IMG/VR virus record: IMGVR_UViG_3300035188_001035
Location: 1-64,000 of that record
Direction: 5' to 3' (one strand)
From: a virus
Length of the DNA: 64,000 nucleotides
A program made the position numbers and the translations under genes. Below the pieces are notes generated by a model. That model saw only the letters and a list, made by a program, of their open reading frames with translations, did no database searches and had not been told where the DNA came from. This document shows, piece after piece, positions 1 through 8,683 of the stretch. Numbering within the stretch: the stretch's first letter is position 1; the number at the start of each line of letters is the position of its first letter.

Positions 1-99
1 GTTGGTGGAGGTAAATATACTATACGAGTTTTATATGGAACCATTACTATTATTAAACGATTTAGTCAATCAACAACATTACTAGACTGCGCATTATGA
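1..99 (+). CDS. 3' end of an unidentified gene (partial)
   Basis: Frame 1 is open from the first base for 32 codons and ends in TGA at 97-99. The TGA overlaps the ATG of the following fibre gene in an ATGA arrangement, the coupling seen all through this window. The visible peptide is Val/Ile/Thr-rich (VGGGKYTIRVLYGTITIIKR and on) and looks like the last beta-strands of a structural protein. Only the C-terminus is visible, so no function can be assigned. Its position suggests a virion component in the same operon as the fibre. Confidence 0.6.
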   Translation, partial: VGGGKYTIRVLYGTITIIKRFSQSTTLLDCAL

Positions 100-3000
100 G
101 CTGTTTTGATGTACAAATTTTAGATCCCAATATCAACACCATAGAAATCGAAACTTGTATTGGTGATCAGCCATCATCTATAGATATAGTTACATATGAC
201 AATACTGCACTAGTAGAAGTTTCTCATTGTATAGCATTATTGCCTTCGGATATTAGTGAGCTAATTCCTGTGCAAGATATAGTGGCTGGTAGTGGAATCT
301 CAGTTAGTAGTATTAGTGGCATATATACTATTTCATCAAATAATAGTGATCCTGTAAGTCTATTAGAAACCGTACAAGATATTATTGGTAATAGTGGGTT
401 ATTAGCTGGAAATTATATTAATATTAATTATAACGATAATACAGGATTTACTACAATATCTGCCACTGGATTACAACCTAGTGGCAATTATGCTAATGCT
501 ATTCATACTCATACTAGTAGCGATATAACAGATTTTAATAGTAGTGTAAGCGGTTTGTTACCAAGTGTAACTGGCACTGGCTATGTCTCTTCGTCTTTTT
601 CTAATAATCTTTATACTATTTCTGTAACAGGACTACAACCTAGTGGAAATTATAGCGTTGATGGTCATACTCATACAAGCTCTAATATTACAGATTTTAA
701 CTCTAGTGTTAGCGGACTTCTTCCTGTTAAGAATATTAGTGCTGGCAGCGGCATAGGAATATCTTCAGTTTCTGGTGATTTTACAGTTAGTGTTACTGGG
801 ACTTTTGGTCTTACTGACGAAGAAGTTGATGATAGAGTAAGTAATTTATTAGTGGGTGGTAATTATGTAAATCTTAATTATAATGATTTAGGAAACAGTC
901 TAATAATTTCTGTTACTGGCGTTCAGCCAAGTGGAAACTATAGTTTAATTGGACACTCTCACAATACTAGTGATATAACAGACTTTAATAGCGGAGTAAG
1001 CGGACTCCTTCCTAGCGTTAGTGGCAGCGGATATATAGTATCGTCTTTCGCTAATAATATCTATACTCTTAGCGCTAGTGGGCTACAACCAAGTGGTAAC
1101 TATAGTGTTGTTGGTCATTCACATGTTATAGCTGATGTTTCGGGATTGCAAAATGCTTTAGATAGTAAACAACCAAGTGGAGTTTATGCTAGTGGTATTC
1201 ATTATCATATTAGTTCTGATATCACAGACTTCAATAGTGCTGTTAGTGGATTGATTCCTCCGTCTAACTTTACTTCACTAACTGGATTAAGCGGAATAGT
1301 TGTCACTAATAGTGGCACAAATTATTTTGTAACATTAAGTGATCCTACTATTCAACTAGCTGATATTACAGATCTATCTTCTAATGCTAGAACTTTTTTA
1401 TTAACACCGTCTAGTAGTAATCTTAATACTTTAATTAGTGATGAAACTGGATCTGGAAATTTAGTATTTAATAATAGTCCCGCTTTTAGTGGCACCCCAA
1501 CTGTGCCAACAGCACCAAGCGGAACAAATTCTACCCAAATTGCTAGCACAGCATTTGTTAGAACAGAAATCAGTAACCTAATAGACTCCGCCCCATCAAC
1601 ACTAGATACTCTTAATGAATTAGCAGCAGCACTAGGTGACGATCCTAATTTTGCCACCACTATTGCTAGTGGATTGGGACAAAAGGCAAATTTAAGCGGA
1701 GCTATTTTCACTGGATCAGTAACTATTCCTAGCGGAACTGGCAATTTTGATAGTTTAACAGTTGGAGGGGTGGTGGTGAGCATTAGTGGTCACTCTCACG
1801 TTACTAATGACATCACAAACTTTAATTCATCCGTTAGTGGACTACTTCCAGTTAAAGACATATTAGCTGGTAGCGGTATTTCTGTATCATCGTCTAGTGG
1901 TATTTATACTATTAATGCTGATATTAGTGGTGTCATAACAGAAGTTATTCAAGATAATTTAGGTAGTGGATTTTTAGTCGCTGGCACTGGCGTTCAATTA
2001 ACATATGACGATCCAGCTAATACTCTAAGATTGGATAATCTTCACACTGAAATTAATGAACTTAGTTTAGAACCTCAAGGATTTGTAAATAGACTTGATA
2101 GTGTTATTAGCTTTAATGATAGTACCAGAACATTTACTATTGCTCCTAGTGGAGCAAGTTATGATGTTTATATTGAGGGAATTAAAGTTACTAAAACAAC
2201 AAGCGAAAGTATTGTTATACCAACTGGAACTGCACTAAATTATCTTCATTTTAATACTGACACTGGATTATTGGATAATAAAACAACAGGATTTAATTTT
2301 GATACTGATGTACCGATAGCTTATATTCATTGGAATGCTGATATTAATCAAAGCACATTTTTTGGTGAAGAACGTCATGGAATCCGCATGGATAGTGTTA
2401 CTCATAAATGGATACACAACACTTTCGGCATACAATATATTAATGGTCTTAGTATTGGTGGATACATCTTATTAGGTAATGGATCCTCTAACAGTCATGC
2501 TCAAATTGATATATCTGATGGTGTTTTATATCAAGAAGATATAATTATAGATATTACTAATGATAATGGAATTAATAGTGCCAATGAATTTGTTCAAACA
2601 CTTAATCCAATAGCCTATATTCCTACCTACTATCATAGTGGTTCAACGGGACAGTGGGTAAGAGACTCTGCCACAGCGTTCCCAGTAAAATACAATGGAA
2701 CACGCGCTCAGTACAATCTATTTAGTGGGGGAACTTGGACAATTCCAAACGTTACTAACGATAGATTTTTCGCAATGTGGATTGTGGCAACAAACGATAT
2801 TAATGATCCTATTCTTGCTATAGTTGGTCAAAGAGAGGATAGCAGTTTAAATAGTGCCGAGAGTCACAATAATTGGAATGATATTAATCTTACTAATATT
2901 CCAACACAAGAAATAAGACCACTATATCGACTAATTTTTAAAACCAATTCTACCTATACAAATACGCCAAAGAGTAGCTTACAAAGTATACTAGATATAC

Positions 3001-4364
3001 GAGTGGCTATTCAATCTACTGTTGCTGGTGTTGTTCAAAATGATCATGGTAGTTTATTCGGATTGGCCGATGATGATCACTCCCAATATGTGCATATTGA
3101 TAATAACAGAACCATTAGCGCACTTCATACTTTTAGTAATGGTTTGAATGCTGGTGGTCTTATTAATGCTGCTAGTGGTAGTTTTACATCATTAACTGTT
3201 AATGGAACCGGAGTTAGTCTAAGCGGCCACACTCATACCAGCAGTGATATTACTGATTTTAATAGCACCGTTAGCGGACTATTACCTAGTGTTAGTGGAA
3301 TCGGATATGCTACAACGTCATTTGCCAATAATATTTATACTGTAAGTGTTACTGGATTACAGCCCAGCGGCAACTACAGCGTTGTAGGCCATACCCACAC
3401 CAGCAGTAATATTACGGACTTTAACAGTAGCGTAAGCGGATTGCTACCAATAACTAATATAGTTGCTGGTAGCAATGTAACAGTATCAACATCAGGAACT
3501 ACCTATACTATATCGTCTAGTGGTACTGGTGGCGGTGGAACAACCATAACAAATTATGGTAACAATAGATTACTAACTAGCGATGGAACATCAACAGGTA
3601 TAGTTGCCGAAAGTGGTATAGTTTTTAATGATTCTACAAAAATAGTGGATATTACTTACGATACTAGTATTGGAGATAGTGGTAATGTTCCAGGATTAAG
3701 AATTACTGCTTACGATACTAATACTTCAGCTACTATGGGTGGAAGATTAATCTTTAGAAGATTTAATGGTACAGAATCCTCACCTTCTGGTTTATTAAAT
3801 AACGATACTATTGGAGCTATAATATATGCAGCACCAAATACTAGCGGTATTGCTGAGACTGTTGGAAGAATATTAGGATCTGCGGATGGGGTTCTTGGGG
3901 GATCTAATACTAGTCAACCATCAAAAATATCAATTATCACCAGCTCTGGTCCGAGCAGACTTGATAATGAACTAACTTTAGAATCTGATGGAGAAGTATA
4001 TACTAATGGATATATTACAGTAGATGACGGCATATCTGCTCCAACGCCTGTGTACAGTCTTGGAACAGTTAGCGGAAATACTGCTATTAGTTATGATGTA
4101 GATCGACAAATACAAACAGTAACTCTTAATGGAACTAGTGTCAACTTTACAGAAGGTACCGGTTGGACAACAGCAAATCGAAGTGTTGATGTTGTGCTTC
4201 AAATTACTGTAACTTCAACAACAACTGTTGCTTTTGATAGCGGGTTTGTAACAGATTGGTATAATACTTCTTTACCAACTTTCTCTTCTGGTGTTTATCT
4301 TATACTATTACGTAGTATAGGATCGACGATTATACAAGGTCATTATATAGGCAAGAAAATTTAA
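96..4364 (+). CDS. long repetitive phage tail fibre protein (phage tail-repeat type)
   Basis: A 1422-residue protein built from repeats. A unit of the type LQPSGNYSVxGHTHTSSxITDFNSSVSGLLP recurs about eight times, alternating with GSGISVSSxSGxYTI strands. Near residues 470-530 is a stretch with TQIASTAFVRTEI and STLDTLNELAAALGDDPNF, the hallmark of the phage tail repeat-like (PTR) family found in tail fibres. The middle (about residues 690-1000) is non-repetitive and could be a globular carbohydrate- or host-binding part. The C-terminus (about 1330-1422) is another beta-rich unit ending FSSGVYLILLRSIGSTIIQGHYIGKKI-like. It would act in the virion as an elongated, probably trimeric, fibre. It is the first full gene of a run of receptor-type genes. 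The family role is well supported; the receptor cannot be guessed. Confidence 0.85.
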   Translation: MSCFDVQILDPNINTIEIETCIGDQPSSIDIVTYDNTALVEVSHCIALLPSDISELIPVQDIVAGSGISVSSISGIYTISSNNSDPVSLLETVQDIIGNSGLLAGNYININYNDNTGFTTISATGLQPSGNYANAIHTHTSSDITDFNSSVSGLLPSVTGTGYVSSSFSNNLYTISVTGLQPSGNYSVDGHTHTSSNITDFNSSVSGLLPVKNISAGSGIGISSVSGDFTVSVTGTFGLTDEEVDDRVSNLLVGGNYVNLNYNDLGNSLIISVTGVQPSGNYSLIGHSHNTSDITDFNSGVSGLLPSVSGSGYIVSSFANNIYTLSASGLQPSGNYSVVGHSHVIADVSGLQNALDSKQPSGVYASGIHYHISSDITDFNSAVSGLIPPSNFTSLTGLSGIVVTNSGTNYFVTLSDPTIQLADITDLSSNARTFLLTPSSSNLNTLISDETGSGNLVFNNSPAFSGTPTVPTAPSGTNSTQIASTAFVRTEISNLIDSAPSTLDTLNELAAALGDDPNFATTIASGLGQKANLSGAIFTGSVTIPSGTGNFDSLTVGGVVVSISGHSHVTNDITNFNSSVSGLLPVKDILAGSGISVSSSSGIYTINADISGVITEVIQDNLGSGFLVAGTGVQLTYDDPANTLRLDNLHTEINELSLEPQGFVNRLDSVISFNDSTRTFTIAPSGASYDVYIEGIKVTKTTSESIVIPTGTALNYLHFNTDTGLLDNKTTGFNFDTDVPIAYIHWNADINQSTFFGEERHGIRMDSVTHKWIHNTFGIQYINGLSIGGYILLGNGSSNSHAQIDISDGVLYQEDIIIDITNDNGINSANEFVQTLNPIAYIPTYYHSGSTGQWVRDSATAFPVKYNGTRAQYNLFSGGTWTIPNVTNDRFFAMWIVATNDINDPILAIVGQREDSSLNSAESHNNWNDINLTNIPTQEIRPLYRLIFKTNSTYTNTPKSSLQSILDIRVAIQSTVAGVVQNDHGSLFGLADDDHSQYVHIDNNRTISALHTFSNGLNAGGLINAASGSFTSLTVNGTGVSLSGHTHTSSDITDFNSTVSGLLPSVSGIGYATTSFANNIYTVSVTGLQPSGNYSVVGHTHTSSNITDFNSSVSGLLPITNIVAGSNVTVSTSGTTYTISSSGTGGGGTTITNYGNNRLLTSDGTSTGIVAESGIVFNDSTKIVDITYDTSIGDSGNVPGLRITAYDTNTSATMGGRLIFRRFNGTESSPSGLLNNDTIGAIIYAAPNTSGIAETVGRILGSADGVLGGSNTSQPSKISIITSSGPSRLDNELTLESDGEVYTNGYITVDDGISAPTPVYSLGTVSGNTAISYDVDRQIQTVTLNGTSVNFTEGTGWTTANRSVDVVLQITVTSTTTVAFDSGFVTDWYNTSLPTFSSGVYLILLRSIGSTIIQGHYIGKKI

Positions 4365-4374
4365 GGAATAATTT

Positions 4375-4641
4375 ATGTATTATGATGATAAAAATAAAAT
4401 TATAGTAGAAACATTACCAAAAAATAGTATTGGTCCTGATGGTAATTTCTATTTTAACTTTGATAGTGCGAACGATATTAACTTGTGGGCTAATCACAAC
4501 TATTATACTATACGGAATGATGTGGAGTCTCCAGGTTCAGATTATTATGAAGATGTAAAAAACAGAGTGGTCACACTAGATAAACCATACGCCGATGTGG
4601 TTAGAGTATGGAAACAAAGAAATCCATCAGAAGGTGAATAA
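4375..4641 (+). CDS. small fibre-associated protein, short paralogue of the next gene
   Basis: An 88-residue protein preceded by an AAGGA ribosome site. It shares a layout with the gene after it: an N-terminal MYYxxxNxxxVxxLP, a middle with a Tyr-Tyr-x-(I/V)-R strand, and the closing pattern DVxxRVVxxxKPYxDxxRxW. The pair therefore looks like a tandem duplication, with this copy lacking the C-terminal helical domain of its neighbour. The position between a fibre and an FGE-like protein suggests a fibre accessory or assembly role, but nothing in the sequence proves this. I do not recognise a named family. Confidence 0.7.
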   Translation: MYYDDKNKIIVETLPKNSIGPDGNFYFNFDSANDINLWANHNYYTIRNDVESPGSDYYEDVKNRVVTLDKPYADVVRVWKQRNPSEGE

Positions 4642-4643
4642 TA

Positions 4644-5138
4644 ATGTACTATAATATTAATAATCAACAATTAGTCGATAGTCTACCAACTAGCATAACT
4701 CTAGATAATGGAACAATAATTACTGGAGAAAATCTGGATAATAGTATTCTTGCTGAAGGTGGATACTATTTTGTTCGTAGTGATAATCCACCTCAACCAG
4801 AAAATACAGTAGAAGATGTTTCTCAAAGAGTAGTTAATATTAATAAACCATATGTTGATATTACAAGAACATGGATACCAATTCCTATTGTGGTACCAGA
4901 AAGTATTAGCGCACGACAAGTTCGCTTATGGTTAATCGATAACGATATTAGTTTAACAAGTGTTGAGGCCGCTATTGATACTATTGTTAACGAGAAATTG
5001 AGAGAGAAAACAAGAGTAGAATGGGAATATGCTCCTTATATAGAAAGAAATCATCCTCTTATTGAAAGCCTTGGTCAATATTTAGGATTATCTCCAGAAC
5101 AAATTGATCAAGGATTTGTAATAGCGTCACAGCTATGA
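4644..5138 (+). CDS. fibre-associated protein with C-terminal helical domain
   Basis: A 164-residue protein. Residues 1-80 repeat the fold of the preceding 88-residue protein (MYY start, RVVNINKPYVDITRTW). Residues about 90-160 form a helical region containing SARQVRLWLIDNDISL, VEWEYA and HPLIESLGQYLGL. This type of segment occurs as a small stand-alone or fused domain near phage tail fibres; I infer a fibre-assembly or adaptor role. The stop overlaps the next start by four bases (ATGA), so translation is probably coupled to the FGE-like gene. Confidence 0.7.
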   Translation: MYYNINNQQLVDSLPTSITLDNGTIITGENLDNSILAEGGYYFVRSDNPPQPENTVEDVSQRVVNINKPYVDITRTWIPIPIVVPESISARQVRLWLIDNDISLTSVEAAIDTIVNEKLREKTRVEWEYAPYIERNHPLIESLGQYLGLSPEQIDQGFVIASQL

Positions 5139-6106
5139 ATACTTTCGTAAAAAATAATAGTTTATTAACCAATTTTAAATCTATTATTTATCCCATAGGT
5201 AGTAATACTGTGAATTGGTATAAAACAGCAAACTGGAATGGAACAACCACACTTACTGTTCCTGGAGGCAATGTAACTACAGTAGGAACCAACGGTGGTT
5301 CTAGTGCATACGGAACTTATGATCAAAGCGGACTAGTTGAAGAATATCTAGAAAATTACCAAAGTACTATTAGTGGTATAATCTATATGTATAGACATGC
5401 CGCTTCATTTGATGATACCGTAAATTATTTAAGATATACTGATTTATTCAATATAAATATAGTAGCAGCTGGTGTGGTTAGAGGATTCAGAGTAGCCTCT
5501 TTAAATAATCCGCATGGATATAATAATTTCATACCAGTTTGGGATGCTAATAATGTTGCCGCACCAAACGGATATGGTTCAGTACCATATTTATTTAATG
5601 TCGCTAAATATAATGTAACAAATAATGAGTATAAAGATTTTTTAATAGCAATAGCTTCCATAGATAATGCTCCAAGTGTTCCTAGTAATGTTTATTTAAA
5701 TGATATGGCAACAAATATTTCTGGTGGTATTACTAGGACATTGATTGGAGGAAGTGGAAGTAGTAGTCAATATGTATATACTGTAAAAGCAAATATGGGC
5801 AACAAACCAATAAATTTTGTAAGCTGGAAAATGGCAGCACGATATATCAATTGGCTACATAATGGAAAACCAAGCGGGTCTCAAAATGCCGGAACTACAG
5901 AAGACGGAGCATATGATATCAATTTAAGTATACCAATTAGAAAAGTTGGAGCCAAATATTTTTTACCAAATATTAATGAATGGACCAAGGCTGGATTTTA
6001 TAAAGGTGGTTCTACAAATGCCGGATATTGGTTATATGCTACCCAAAGTAATACTGTGCCAAATAATATTACAGCAACAGCAACAGGCGATGGTATTCTG
6101 GTGTAA
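5135..6106 (+). CDS. FGE/sulfatase-modifying-factor (C-type-lectin-like) fold protein with swapped halves
   Basis: A 323-residue protein made of recognisable FGE-sulfatase family pieces in reversed order. Residues about 32-122 match what is normally the C-terminal half: NWNG, GNVTTVGTNGGSSAYGTYDQ, then an RHAASF strand and the closing GFRVAS. Residues about 134-320 match the normal N-terminal half: GYGSVPYLFNVAKYNVTNNEY, KANMGNKPINFVSW, ARYINWLHNGKPSG, FLPNINEWTKAGFYKGG and the YATQSNTVPNN/ATATGDG loop. The chain ends three residues after that loop, so the domain looks circularly permuted. There is no cysteine, so it is not an active formylglycine-generating enzyme; a lectin-type ligand-binding role in the virion is inferred. 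FGE/lectin folds are known phage receptor-binding scaffolds, and its neighbours are fibres. Confidence 0.8.
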   Translation: MNTFVKNNSLLTNFKSIIYPIGSNTVNWYKTANWNGTTTLTVPGGNVTTVGTNGGSSAYGTYDQSGLVEEYLENYQSTISGIIYMYRHAASFDDTVNYLRYTDLFNINIVAAGVVRGFRVASLNNPHGYNNFIPVWDANNVAAPNGYGSVPYLFNVAKYNVTNNEYKDFLIAIASIDNAPSVPSNVYLNDMATNISGGITRTLIGGSGSSSQYVYTVKANMGNKPINFVSWKMAARYINWLHNGKPSGSQNAGTTEDGAYDINLSIPIRKVGAKYFLPNINEWTKAGFYKGGSTNAGYWLYATQSNTVPNNITATATGDGILV

Positions 6107-6138
6107 TACTAAATATCCTCTAAATAAAAGGAAATAAT

Positions 6139-6351
6139 ATGGCTAATGATATAACCAAAGCAATTTCGGCTAATTCTATTAAAAATGGTACACTGCTGGT
6201 ATCCTGCACCACAACAGGAGAATACAGCTTATTAAATACTTATGTTAAAAATACTCCCACCATTAGCGATATAGAAGCTAAATATGATAACAGATTTGAT
6301 GATCCAGCATATTACTATGGTATTGGTAACGACACAGTAGTAGGAGGCTAA
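6139..6351 (+). CDS. small protein of unknown function in the fibre operon
   Basis: A 70-residue protein with an AAGGAAATAAT ribosome site upstream and the next start only one base after its stop. The sequence is polar and Thr/Asn/Asp-rich, with no signal peptide and no membrane segment. The motif ISDIEAKYDNRFDDPAYYYGIG stands near the C-terminus. I do not recognise the family. Tight spacing on both sides indicates a co-translated member of the fibre gene set. Confidence 0.6.
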   Translation: MANDITKAISANSIKNGTLLVSCTTTGEYSLLNTYVKNTPTISDIEAKYDNRFDDPAYYYGIGNDTVVGG

Positions 6352-6352
6352 T

Positions 6353-6817
6353 ATGCCAATTTTAAGAATAAATGAATTTCCAGAAGGTAGCGGCAGTCTG
6401 AGTAACGATGACGTTTTCTTATTTATGGATGATCCATCTGGTAGTGGTGTTACTAAAAAGATTAGTCTTAGTGAAATAAGTGCTGGTATTGGATATCCCA
6501 CAGTAGTTCAACTTGGTAGTGTTAGTGGTACTATCAATACAGACGCTAGTCTTGGAGATATTTTTGATCTTACGTTAGCTGCTAGTGGTACTTTATCTAA
6601 TCCAACTAATCCCACAGATGGTCAAAGTTTACGCTGGAGAATCTCTCACAACGCTAATAGTTTAACTCTTAATTTTGGTAACCAATTTAAAATTCCTAGT
6701 AGTGCCACAAGTCCACTACCTCTTAGTTCAACTAGCGGAAATATGGATATTCTTGGTGCTACTTATGATAGTAGCAGAAACAAGTGGGACATTATAGCTT
6801 TTGTACCGGGTTATTAA
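6353..6817 (+). CDS. small virion/fibre-tip-like beta protein
   Basis: A 154-residue protein with a strong AGGAGG site just before the start. It begins MPILRINEFP with an ELPxxxxLxxxDxxxFxD-like pattern (SNDDVFLFMDD, KKISLSEIS), common at the N-terminus of phage fibre proteins. The second half, DGQSLRWRISHNANSL through WDIIAFVPGY, is the type of beta-sandwich end seen in phage neck or fibre-tip proteins. I infer a minor tail or receptor-binding component. Confidence 0.65.
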   Translation: MPILRINEFPEGSGSLSNDDVFLFMDDPSGSGVTKKISLSEISAGIGYPTVVQLGSVSGTINTDASLGDIFDLTLAASGTLSNPTNPTDGQSLRWRISHNANSLTLNFGNQFKIPSSATSPLPLSSTSGNMDILGATYDSSRNKWDIIAFVPGY

Positions 6818-6834
6818 CAGAAAGGTAAAATGTT

Positions 6835-7995
6835 ATGGCAACTCTGTATTTCAACGGCGCGGTCGACAGCAACTGGAACACGCTCGGCAACTGGTGGAGC
6901 GATAATGTATACTCCGTTCCTGCCACATCTTTACCTAGTAGTGCTGACGATGTTATAATGATTGCTGATTGTTTAACTAATAGCGGTAGTGGTGCTATAG
7001 TTAACACTCTTACTTTTGATGGTGGTCCATCTAATGGCAGTGTGAGCGGCGGTACTGCAACGCTTGGCATAAATATTACGGCTATTCAAGTTTCGGAATA
7101 TTATACTATTGCAATTATAATAGATGCCTTCTTAACAGGCACACTAACCGCACACAAGGTTTATTTAACTGGAGCCTCTTATAGCGGAAATAATAATGGT
7201 ATTATTAATGGTAGTGTATTATTTAATTCTCTTGGTTATAACAATGGTACTATCAATGGAAATGCTACCTTTGGTGCTGGTGGATATAATAACGGAAGCG
7301 GCTCCGTAAATGGTAACGCAATTTTTGAAGCATCGTCGGTAAACGAGGGATATATCGGAAATAATGCTACATTTATCGATATGATTAACTACGGATACGT
7401 AAATGGAAATGCTATATTTTATGGAGGTGCTGATAATTCTAATACTATCAATCAACATGCTACTTTTAATGATTATTCATACAACAACTCCGGCGGCACC
7501 GTCACCGGAGACGCCACGTTTAATGATTATTCATACATCAACGAAGGCACCGTCAACGGCGATGCGACGTTCAACGACAATTCGTACAACAACTACGGCA
7601 CCTTCACCGGAGACGCGACATTCAACGACAGTTCGTACAACTACAACGGCACGCTCGGCGTAGACGCGACGTTCAACGACAGTTCGTACAACAACGAAGG
7701 CACCGTCCCCGGAGACGCCACGTTCAACGACAGTTCATATAACAGCGGCGGCGGCATTGTTATCGGAGACGCCACGTTCAACAACAATGCGTACAACGAC
7801 GGCGGCGTCAGTGGCAACGCGACGTTCAACGGCAGTTCGTACAACAGCGGCACCGTCACCGGAGACGCGACTTTCAATGACAGTTCGTACAACGGAAGCA
7901 CTGGCGTTGTGAATGGCACTGAAACCTACGCCAATCGCACGCCGTTTCCGATCCCTCGCGGCATCAACGGTTCTTCCATTCTAGGAGTTATATAA
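6835..7995 (+). CDS. glycine/asparagine repeat protein, likely beta-solenoid virion protein, mosaic gene
   Basis: A 386-residue protein. The N-terminus (about 1-85) starts MATLYFNGAVDSNWNTLGNWW, a module that opens many phage and environmental surface proteins. From about residue 120 on it consists of short units of the form GDATFNDSSYNxxGTV with a period near 15-17 residues, as expected for coils of a beta-solenoid. Codon use changes sharply: the first 65 bases and about 7484-7965 are GC-rich (GACGCGACGTTCAACGAC-like units), while the middle is AT-rich like the rest of the window. This points to recombination or repeat exchange with a GC-richer relative. It probably sits on the virion surface; ligand unknown. 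Confidence 0.75.
   Translation: MATLYFNGAVDSNWNTLGNWWSDNVYSVPATSLPSSADDVIMIADCLTNSGSGAIVNTLTFDGGPSNGSVSGGTATLGINITAIQVSEYYTIAIIIDAFLTGTLTAHKVYLTGASYSGNNNGIINGSVLFNSLGYNNGTINGNATFGAGGYNNGSGSVNGNAIFEASSVNEGYIGNNATFIDMINYGYVNGNAIFYGGADNSNTINQHATFNDYSYNNSGGTVTGDATFNDYSYINEGTVNGDATFNDNSYNNYGTFTGDATFNDSSYNYNGTLGVDATFNDSSYNNEGTVPGDATFNDSSYNSGGGIVIGDATFNNNAYNDGGVSGNATFNGSSYNSGTVTGDATFNDSSYNGSTGVVNGTETYANRTPFPIPRGINGSSILGVI
7484..7965 (+). repeat. GC-rich tandem repeat tract inside a coding region
   Basis: About ten imperfect copies of a roughly 45-51-base unit coding for (G)DATFNDSSYNN(E/Y)GTV. Bases are strongly G/C at third positions (GAC, AAC, TTC, GGC, GCG), unlike the flanking AT-rich codons that encode the same amino-acid motif upstream at 7200-7480. 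The repeats would allow slippage or unequal crossing-over and so length change of the protein. Confidence 0.75.
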
Positions 7996-7997
7996 CT

Positions 7998-8312
7998 ATG
8001 AATCTTTCACAGCCAGTTACTATTCAACCACCAACCATTACTCGATCCACCGGAGAGGTACGTGTTCAAAAGCCTATCACTTTATCTGAATTGGACATAA
8101 CCCTAATCGACAATAACAAAAGGAAGAGATGCGAAGTTCGCATTCGCCCCTGCCCCTATTCTCTACTTTTATGGACAAACAATGATTATGATGCTATTGG
8201 CGATTATACTCAAGCCCAAGTTGAAGCTAAGGTTTTGGAACTATTAGGTAGTGAACCAGCTAAAGTATTAGAAGGGTTATTCCTTCCACCAGCGCCTCCT
8301 GTTATAAAGTAA
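7998..8312 (+). CDS. unknown small protein after the repeat protein
   Basis: A 104-residue protein starting two bases after the preceding stop. It is mixed alpha/beta with a central CEVRIRPCPYSLLLWTNNDYD stretch and a C-terminal helix (TQAQVEAKVLELLG), ending in a proline-rich LPPAPPVIK. There is no membrane segment. The context, last of the fibre block and ahead of small membrane proteins, suggests a minor structural or fibre accessory role. I cannot name a family. Confidence 0.6.
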   Translation: MNLSQPVTIQPPTITRSTGEVRVQKPITLSELDITLIDNNKRKRCEVRIRPCPYSLLLWTNNDYDAIGDYTQAQVEAKVLELLGSEPAKVLEGLFLPPAPPVIK

Positions 8313-8338
8313 ACTTTTCTAAAAGTAGGTTATAATTT

Positions 8339-8683
8339 ATGATCAAACCAGGATACAAAACCAGTGAGTTCTGGTTCACACTAGTAAGCTTCTTATTTAG
8401 TGGACTATATTTATTGGGTATACTAAATGATCATTCTCAAAAAGAGGATTTGATTGCAGAAACTAGTCGAGGTTTAGAAGCATTAATATTGATTATTGGT
8501 CAGCTAACGGTGTTATTTCGATATGTAAAAGGCCGCAATGAGATTAAGAAAATTTGGTGGACTAATCAAAATGAGTCAAATAAGTTAATAGAACAACCAG
8601 AGGTAAAAAAAGATGTCAAGCCAAGAACTAATAAGAGCAGAAGTAGAAAAACTAATAGTCAACACAAAAGAAAAAGTAAATGA
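8339..8683 (+). CDS. holin-like small membrane protein
   Basis: A 114-residue protein with two predicted membrane helices: about residues 10-28 (EFWFTLVSFLFSGLYLLGIL) and about 46-62 (ALILIIGQLTVLFRYV). A short charged loop lies between them and a long Lys/Arg-rich tail (about residues 85-114) follows. Size, two-helix topology and basic tail are those of phage holins, and the opening KPGYKTSEFW resembles known holin-type proteins. A papain-like peptidase lies about 1.2 kb downstream, which would fit a lysis module. The last 71 bases are also used, in another frame, by the next gene. Holin function is inferred. Confidence 0.6.
   Translation: MIKPGYKTSEFWFTLVSFLFSGLYLLGILNDHSQKEDLIAETSRGLEALILIIGQLTVLFRYVKGRNEIKKIWWTNQNESNKLIEQPEVKKDVKPRTNKSRSRKTNSQHKRKSK

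Noticed and set aside
1352-1783. 143-residue ORF on the minus strand within the fibre gene
   Set aside because: It is the shadow of a Ser/Gly/Thr repeat gene, has no spacing or ribosome site, and its composition follows the reverse of the fibre codons.
5135-6106. Diversity-generating retroelement target
   Set aside because: FGE/lectin folds are typical targets, but no reverse transcriptase gene and no template repeat was found in the window, and the chain does not end in the usual variable C-terminal segment.
8313-8338. ACTTTT-CT-AAAAGT palindrome and TATAAT before the holin-like gene as promoter or operator
   Set aside because: No matching -35 is present, and the TATAAT is only two bases from the ATG; the AGTAGG there is simply a ribosome site.
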